This document shows, piece after piece, positions 61,028 to 64,000 of a DNA stretch of 64,000 nucleotides. Location: positions 17,351 through 81,350 of the forward strand of contig JBBALI010000012.1 in NCBI GenBank assembly GCA_040403095.1, read 5' to 3'. The notes below the pieces were generated by a model. The model was not told where the DNA came from and ran no database searches. It saw only the letters and a list, made by a program, of their open reading frames with translations. The DNA comes from JAQVCM01 sp040403095. Its GTDB lineage: Bacteria; Bacteroidota; Bacteroidia; Flavobacteriales_D; Crocinitomicaceae. Both the position numbers and the translations under genes were made by a program. Positions within the stretch are counted from its first letter, which is position 1. The number at the start of each line of letters is the position of its first letter.

Positions 61028-61927
61028 ATGATTACCAAAAATCTCGAACTAAAAGGCCATTCCGGTGCGATTTACGCCATTGACGGCGTGGACGATTCCG
61101 TTTATTCTGGTTCGGGAGATAATTTTGTGGCGCGCTGGAATTTGACTTTAGGCACGCAGGATGCTTTTTCAATCAAAGCTGATAAAAGCATTTACAGCTT
61201 AAAATTGATTCAAGACGATAAAATCTTGGTTTTTGGTACCTCTTCTGGCTCTTTACACATCGTTAATTTGGAAGAAAAACGCGAGTTGAAACACTTCGTT
61301 CAACACAAAAGTGCCATTTTTGCGATTGTGGAGAATTTCCATAAAAATCACCTTTACACGACAGACGCAGATGGAAATCTAGCCATTTGGAATACACTCA
61401 ATTGGAATTTACTGATCTTCTTGCCCTTGCAAGTAGGGAAAATCCGCGACATTCACGTGAGCAATGACGGAAAAATAATGTTCGTTGCTTGTCAGGACGA
61501 AAAAATCCGAATTTTTGAAACGAGTAATTACAATGAAATTCAATCTTTTCACGCGCACAATGATGGCGTCAATTGTTTGCATCTTTTTCCGCTCAAACCA
61601 CAATTGTTACTAAGCGGCGGCAAAGATGGACATTTGCGCATTTGGAATTGGAAGGAAGAAAAATGTTTGTATGAGATTCCTGCGCACAATTTTGGGATTT
61701 ATAAAATCATCTTCCTGCAACAAGGCCGCGTTTTTGTGACTGCCAGTCGCGACAAAACCATTAAAATCTGGGATGCATTTTCAGCTGAAGTGTTAAAAAG
61801 AATTGAACGCAAAGATGGCGGACATTCCCACGCAGTAAATAATTTATGGAAAAAAGATGAAATGAATTTCGTCTCCACTGGAGATGACAAAAGGATTATT
61901 TGGTGGGAGATGAACGAGGTTTATTAA
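61028..61927 (+). CDS. WD40-repeat protein, seven blades
   Basis: This is a 299-residue cytosolic protein. Seven WD40 units are visible, ending in RWNL, VNLE, IWNTL, IFETS, IWNWK, IWDAF and WWEM, and each starts with a 'GH/IYxI'-type strand; this makes a complete seven-bladed propeller with no extra domain. It should serve as an interaction platform; the partner is unknown. Its last 32 bases overlap the small convergent frame at 61896-62072. Confidence 0.9.
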   Translation: MITKNLELKGHSGAIYAIDGVDDSVYSGSGDNFVARWNLTLGTQDAFSIKADKSIYSLKLIQDDKILVFGTSSGSLHIVNLEEKRELKHFVQHKSAIFAIVENFHKNHLYTTDADGNLAIWNTLNWNLLIFLPLQVGKIRDIHVSNDGKIMFVACQDEKIRIFETSNYNEIQSFHAHNDGVNCLHLFPLKPQLLLSGGKDGHLRIWNWKEEKCLYEIPAHNFGIYKIIFLQQGRVFVTASRDKTIKIWDAFSAEVLKRIERKDGGHSHAVNNLWKKDEMNFVSTGDDKRIIWWEMNEVY

Positions 61928-62072
61928 TCGCTTGCTTTTTTACTTTTGCATCACTTTTTGTACTCAAAAATCCTGCTTGTTTTCGAGCCATTTCTAGTTT
62001 AACTGGTTCCTGTTTTGACAATTGTTCAAAACCCAATCTAGCTCTATCTTCGAAAGATAATTTAAAATTCAC
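61896..62072 (-). CDS. Candidate small protein (58 aa) downstream of the CNNM/CorC gene
   Basis: A GTG start at 62072, 20 bases after the CNNM/CorC stop codon, opens a 58-codon frame to TAA at 61896-61898. It reads NFKLSFEDRARLGFEQLSKQ and continues with QEPVKLEMARKQAGFLSTK, i.e. a helical, Lys/Arg-rich protein. An in-frame stop just upstream rules out a longer start. It sits in the operon position and the codons look normal. I cannot name a family; a short chance frame is not excluded. It overlaps the WD40 gene's 3' end by 32 bases. Confidence 0.4.
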   Translation of the reverse strand: MNFKLSFEDRARLGFEQLSKQEPVKLEMARKQAGFLSTKSDAKVKKQAINKPRSSPTK

Positions 62073-62092
62073 TGCTTAAAAATTAAAAATAA

Positions 62093-63415
62093 TTAATTCA
62101 ATTCCTTCTCATCATCGACCTCCGCTAAATATTTCACTTCAACGATGTTCAATTTATTTCCAGTTCTTTCAAGAACAGTGATTTCGTAATCATCGATGGT
62201 GATTTTCTCTTGCACATTAGGAATTTTCCCGAATCTTTGAATGATAATTCCTGCCAAGGTATCGAAACGTTTGTCTTCCTTGAAAGGTGAAGGCAACATA
62301 TTATTTACATCGTTAATTGCCGCAGTGGCCATCACTTTGTAAACAAAGTCACTCGTTTTCACCACAATCGGCACTTCGTTGTCATCTTCATCTTGAATTT
62401 CGCCAACTAATTCTTCGATAATGTCTTCCATGGTCACCAACCCTTCCATTCCACCAAATTCATTGACGATCACCGCCATGTGAATGTGTTTTTGTTGAAA
62501 TTCTTTCAAGAGAATCCCGATTTTTTTGTTTTCAGGAATAATGATTACGGGGCGCATCAAATCTTTGATGATGATTTCCTCGTTTTTTCTCATTTTTTTG
62601 AGAATATCCTTGATGTAAATAATTCCTGTTGTGTTATCAATTGTTCCTTCATAGCAAGGAATTCTCGAATAACCTTCGTTCAACATGCGTTCCAATTCGC
62701 TGTCATTAAAATTATTGACATTCAAAGAAGCCACTAAATTTCGAGGAATCATGATTTGTTTGGCCGTTCTTTCAGAAAAATCGAACGCATTTTTGATGAT
62801 GTCGTAATCGTTGGTCTCAATCGAACCACTTTCACTACTTTGTTGAATCAAATATTTTAGTTCGTCAGAACTGTGAATCTCAGATCCGTGTACCGTTTTG
62901 ATTCCGACCATTCGCAAAACGATTGATGCAAAACCATTCAAAACCCAAATAAATGGTCTGAAAATTAAGTAAAAGAAATTCAGCGGGTAAGCCACAAACA
63001 AAGTAGTTGATTCTGCTTTTTGAATCGCGATAGATTTGGGTGCAAGTTCACCAAATACGATATGCAAAACAGAAATAATGGCAAATGCAATTGGCAAAGC
63101 GATTTGGTGTGCAAGATGTTCATTTTTAATAATGTCCATCCCAGTCATATCCATAATTCCTATAATGATTTTCGAAACAACAGGTTCTCCAACCCAACCT
63201 AATCCCAAACTTGCAAGCGTAATTCCTAATTGTGTGGCAGCTAAATACCCATCTAAATGATTGACAATGTGTGCAGAAAGTTTAGCTGGTCTGCTGCCTA
63301 ATTGTGCTCTGATTTCAATTTGCGAAGCCCTGACTTTAACGATTGCAAACTCAGCTGCAACAAAAAATCCATTCAATAAAACTAAAAAGGTGGTGATAAA
63401 AATATCAAGTGCCAT
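62093..63415 (-). CDS. CNNM/CorC-family membrane protein with CBS and CorC-HlyC domains
   Basis: This is a 440-residue protein often called hemolysin-related, now linked to magnesium/ion homeostasis. A CNNM (DUF21) domain with four helices spans 1-200 (FVAAEFAIVKVRASQIEI), a CBS pair about 215-335 (QIMIPRNLVASLN...DLMRPVIIIPE) and a CorC_HlyC domain about 350-430 (VYKVMATAAINDVNNML...). All parts are intact. A TATCTTTG -7 box lies on the minus strand at 63440-63433. Confidence 0.93.
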   Translation of the reverse strand: MALDIFITTFLVLLNGFFVAAEFAIVKVRASQIEIRAQLGSRPAKLSAHIVNHLDGYLAATQLGITLASLGLGWVGEPVVSKIIIGIMDMTGMDIIKNEHLAHQIALPIAFAIISVLHIVFGELAPKSIAIQKAESTTLFVAYPLNFFYLIFRPFIWVLNGFASIVLRMVGIKTVHGSEIHSSDELKYLIQQSSESGSIETNDYDIIKNAFDFSERTAKQIMIPRNLVASLNVNNFNDSELERMLNEGYSRIPCYEGTIDNTTGIIYIKDILKKMRKNEEIIIKDLMRPVIIIPENKKIGILLKEFQQKHIHMAVIVNEFGGMEGLVTMEDIIEELVGEIQDEDDNEVPIVVKTSDFVYKVMATAAINDVNNMLPSPFKEDKRFDTLAGIIIQRFGKIPNVQEKITIDDYEITVLERTGNKLNIVEVKYLAEVDDEKELN

Positions 63416-63432
63416 TAAAAAATTTGTTTTTG

Positions 63433-63440
63433 CAAAGATA
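63433..63440 (-). promoter_or_regulatory. -7 box of the CNNM/CorC gene
   Basis: On the minus strand TATCTTTG lies 17 bases before the ATG. A TTG is only 13 bases further up, so the -33 element is doubtful. Confidence 0.4.
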
Positions 63441-63584
63441 AAATTATTTAAGTCAATAGAAACGAATTAATTCAGGTTCTTATCATTTGTTGTGAGAGAT
63501 TCAAAATCTACATTTCAAATCGTGATGCAAAAAAAGCGAAATCTGAACACGAGCTGATAGATTTAAGAATTACCGCAAAATGTC

Positions 63585-63856
63585 ACCCCTTCAGGGCTCC
63601 TTTTCTTCCGCAGTTTTGCAAAAATAGGGTTCTACCCTATCTTGCAAAAGATCAGCCTTTCAGGCCTTGAGTGAATAAACTAAGATAAATTGATTTTATA
63701 TTTCTAAACCATGAATGAGCCAATTCAGCCAAGGACAGATAACACCTATCACCTCACCAAACATATCCTCCAAGCCCTTAAAGAGCTTGATTCCGCCAAG
63801 GATGGGCAAAGCCCATCCGAAAACTAATAAATGTTATTCAAAAGCCCTGAAGGGGC
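63585..63856. repeat. REP-like repeat cluster with AGCCCTGAAGGGGC and a long palindrome
   Basis: An inverted copy of the hairpin (ACCCCTTCAGGGCT, 63585-63598), a long palindrome TTTTGCAA...TTGCAAAA (63614-63649) enclosing TAGGGT/ACCCTA, a GATGGGC/GCCCATC hairpin (63801-63817) and a direct AGCCCTGAAGGGGC copy (63843-63856) lie in one intergenic region. The block from 63796 to 63862 resembles 47735-47802. These are dispersed repeats, not coding DNA. Confidence 0.8.
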
Positions 63857-63901
63857 GAAATCCCCGCAAAACTCAAAAAATAAAATAAACTCAAAAAAAA
63901 C

Positions 63902-64000
63902 TTAAAAAGGATAACCAATCCCAAAGTTCAAACTTGGAATAAACGGTTTTGGCATGATACTTTTATAATCAGGACCGAGAACAGCCAAACCTTCGTCGTA
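63902..64000 (-). CDS. C-terminal end of an outer-membrane protein (gene runs out of the window)
   Basis: Minus strand, in frame from base 64000: YDEGLAVLGPDYKSIMPKPF, then IPSLNFGIGYPF and TAA at 63902-63904. The terminal Phe and short aromatic strand are as in Bacteroidota outer-membrane proteins (PorP/SprF-like or OmpW-like barrels). Only 32 residues are visible, so no family is assigned. Confidence 0.55.
   Translation of the reverse strand, partial: YDEGLAVLGPDYKSIMPKPFIPSLNFGIGYPF

Noticed and set aside
1..64000. tRNA or rRNA genes
   Set aside because: No T-arm GTTCRA-type context with paired acceptor stem or rRNA signature sequence was seen; a tRNA scan would be needed to exclude it fully.

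Overview
The window comes from a chromosome of a member of the Bacteroidota, most likely a Flavobacteriales/Crocinitomicaceae (Fluviicola-like) bacterium. This placement is inference. It rests on type IX secretion C-terminal domains, a TonB receptor paired with a DUF4249 lipoprotein, DUF4293, an HHH/outer-membrane-barrel protein, promoters of the form TTG-N(about 20)-TAnnTTTG, many Lys/Asn/Ile-rich proteins, and dispersed AGCCCTGAAGGGGC hairpin repeats. One run of 100 N (47534-47633) shows that the sequence is a draft or metagenomic scaffold.

Layout. 1-4.4 kb: C-terminal half of an HHH-type outer-membrane protein, a small secreted protein, a MerR regulator divergent from an NlpC/P60 peptidase, and sucD. 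4.6-9.3 kb: two small secreted proteins, a lipoprotein glycosidase operon (GH13, then GH53, then a small protein), and a c-type cytochrome lipoprotein with a PHB-depolymerase-like esterase. 9.4-17.6 kb (minus strand): response regulator and three-PAS HisKA_2 kinase, VOC protein, MDR oxidoreductase, GNAT, FKBP isomerase, TraB/GumN protein, methyltransferase, pRiA4b ORF-3-like protein and a CCA-adding-type enzyme. 17.9-20.5 kb: secreted unknown and a hipBA toxin-antitoxin module with four operator-like palindromes. 20.5-31.3 kb: Uup ABC-F, DUF4293, aroC coupled to a large membrane protein, a phosphohexomutase, an endonuclease/exonuclease/phosphatase, a secreted unknown and ilvE. 31.4-39.3 kb: recQ, a T9SS propeller protein, an ABC exporter and a GlsA/GlsB-like acyltransferase pair for N-acyl amino-acid lipids. 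39.3-47.3 kb: DUF4249/TonB receptor, a candidate structured RNA, miaE and a giant T9SS adhesin-like protein. 47.3-49.6 kb: a 131-bp tandem repeat interrupted by the assembly gap, two small genes and repeat-rich DNA. 49.6-53.5 kb: a DEAD-box helicase with RGG tails, and typA. 53.9-56.9 kb: an A+T-rich two-gene cassette, an AIPR-family (abortive-infection phage resistance) protein followed by a DUF4238 protein. 56.9-64 kb: acyltransferase, lipoprotein, TPR protein with phosphosulfolactate synthase, WD40 protein, a CNNM/CorC-type protein with a tiny downstream ORF, and a REP-like repeat cluster before the 3' end of another outer-membrane protein.

Most of the window is housekeeping (sucD, aroC, ilvE, recQ, uup, typA, miaE, CCA enzyme) mixed with envelope and secretion genes. 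The accessory parts are hipBA, the AIPR-DUF4238 cassette and the repeat-rich intergenic stretches. The best candidates for something new are the AIPR-DUF4238 pair, which has a perfect 12-bp inverted repeat between its genes, and the structured RNA at about 42.85-43.08 kb, which has a good promoter and a closing helix. No tRNA, rRNA, CRISPR array or transposase gene was seen.
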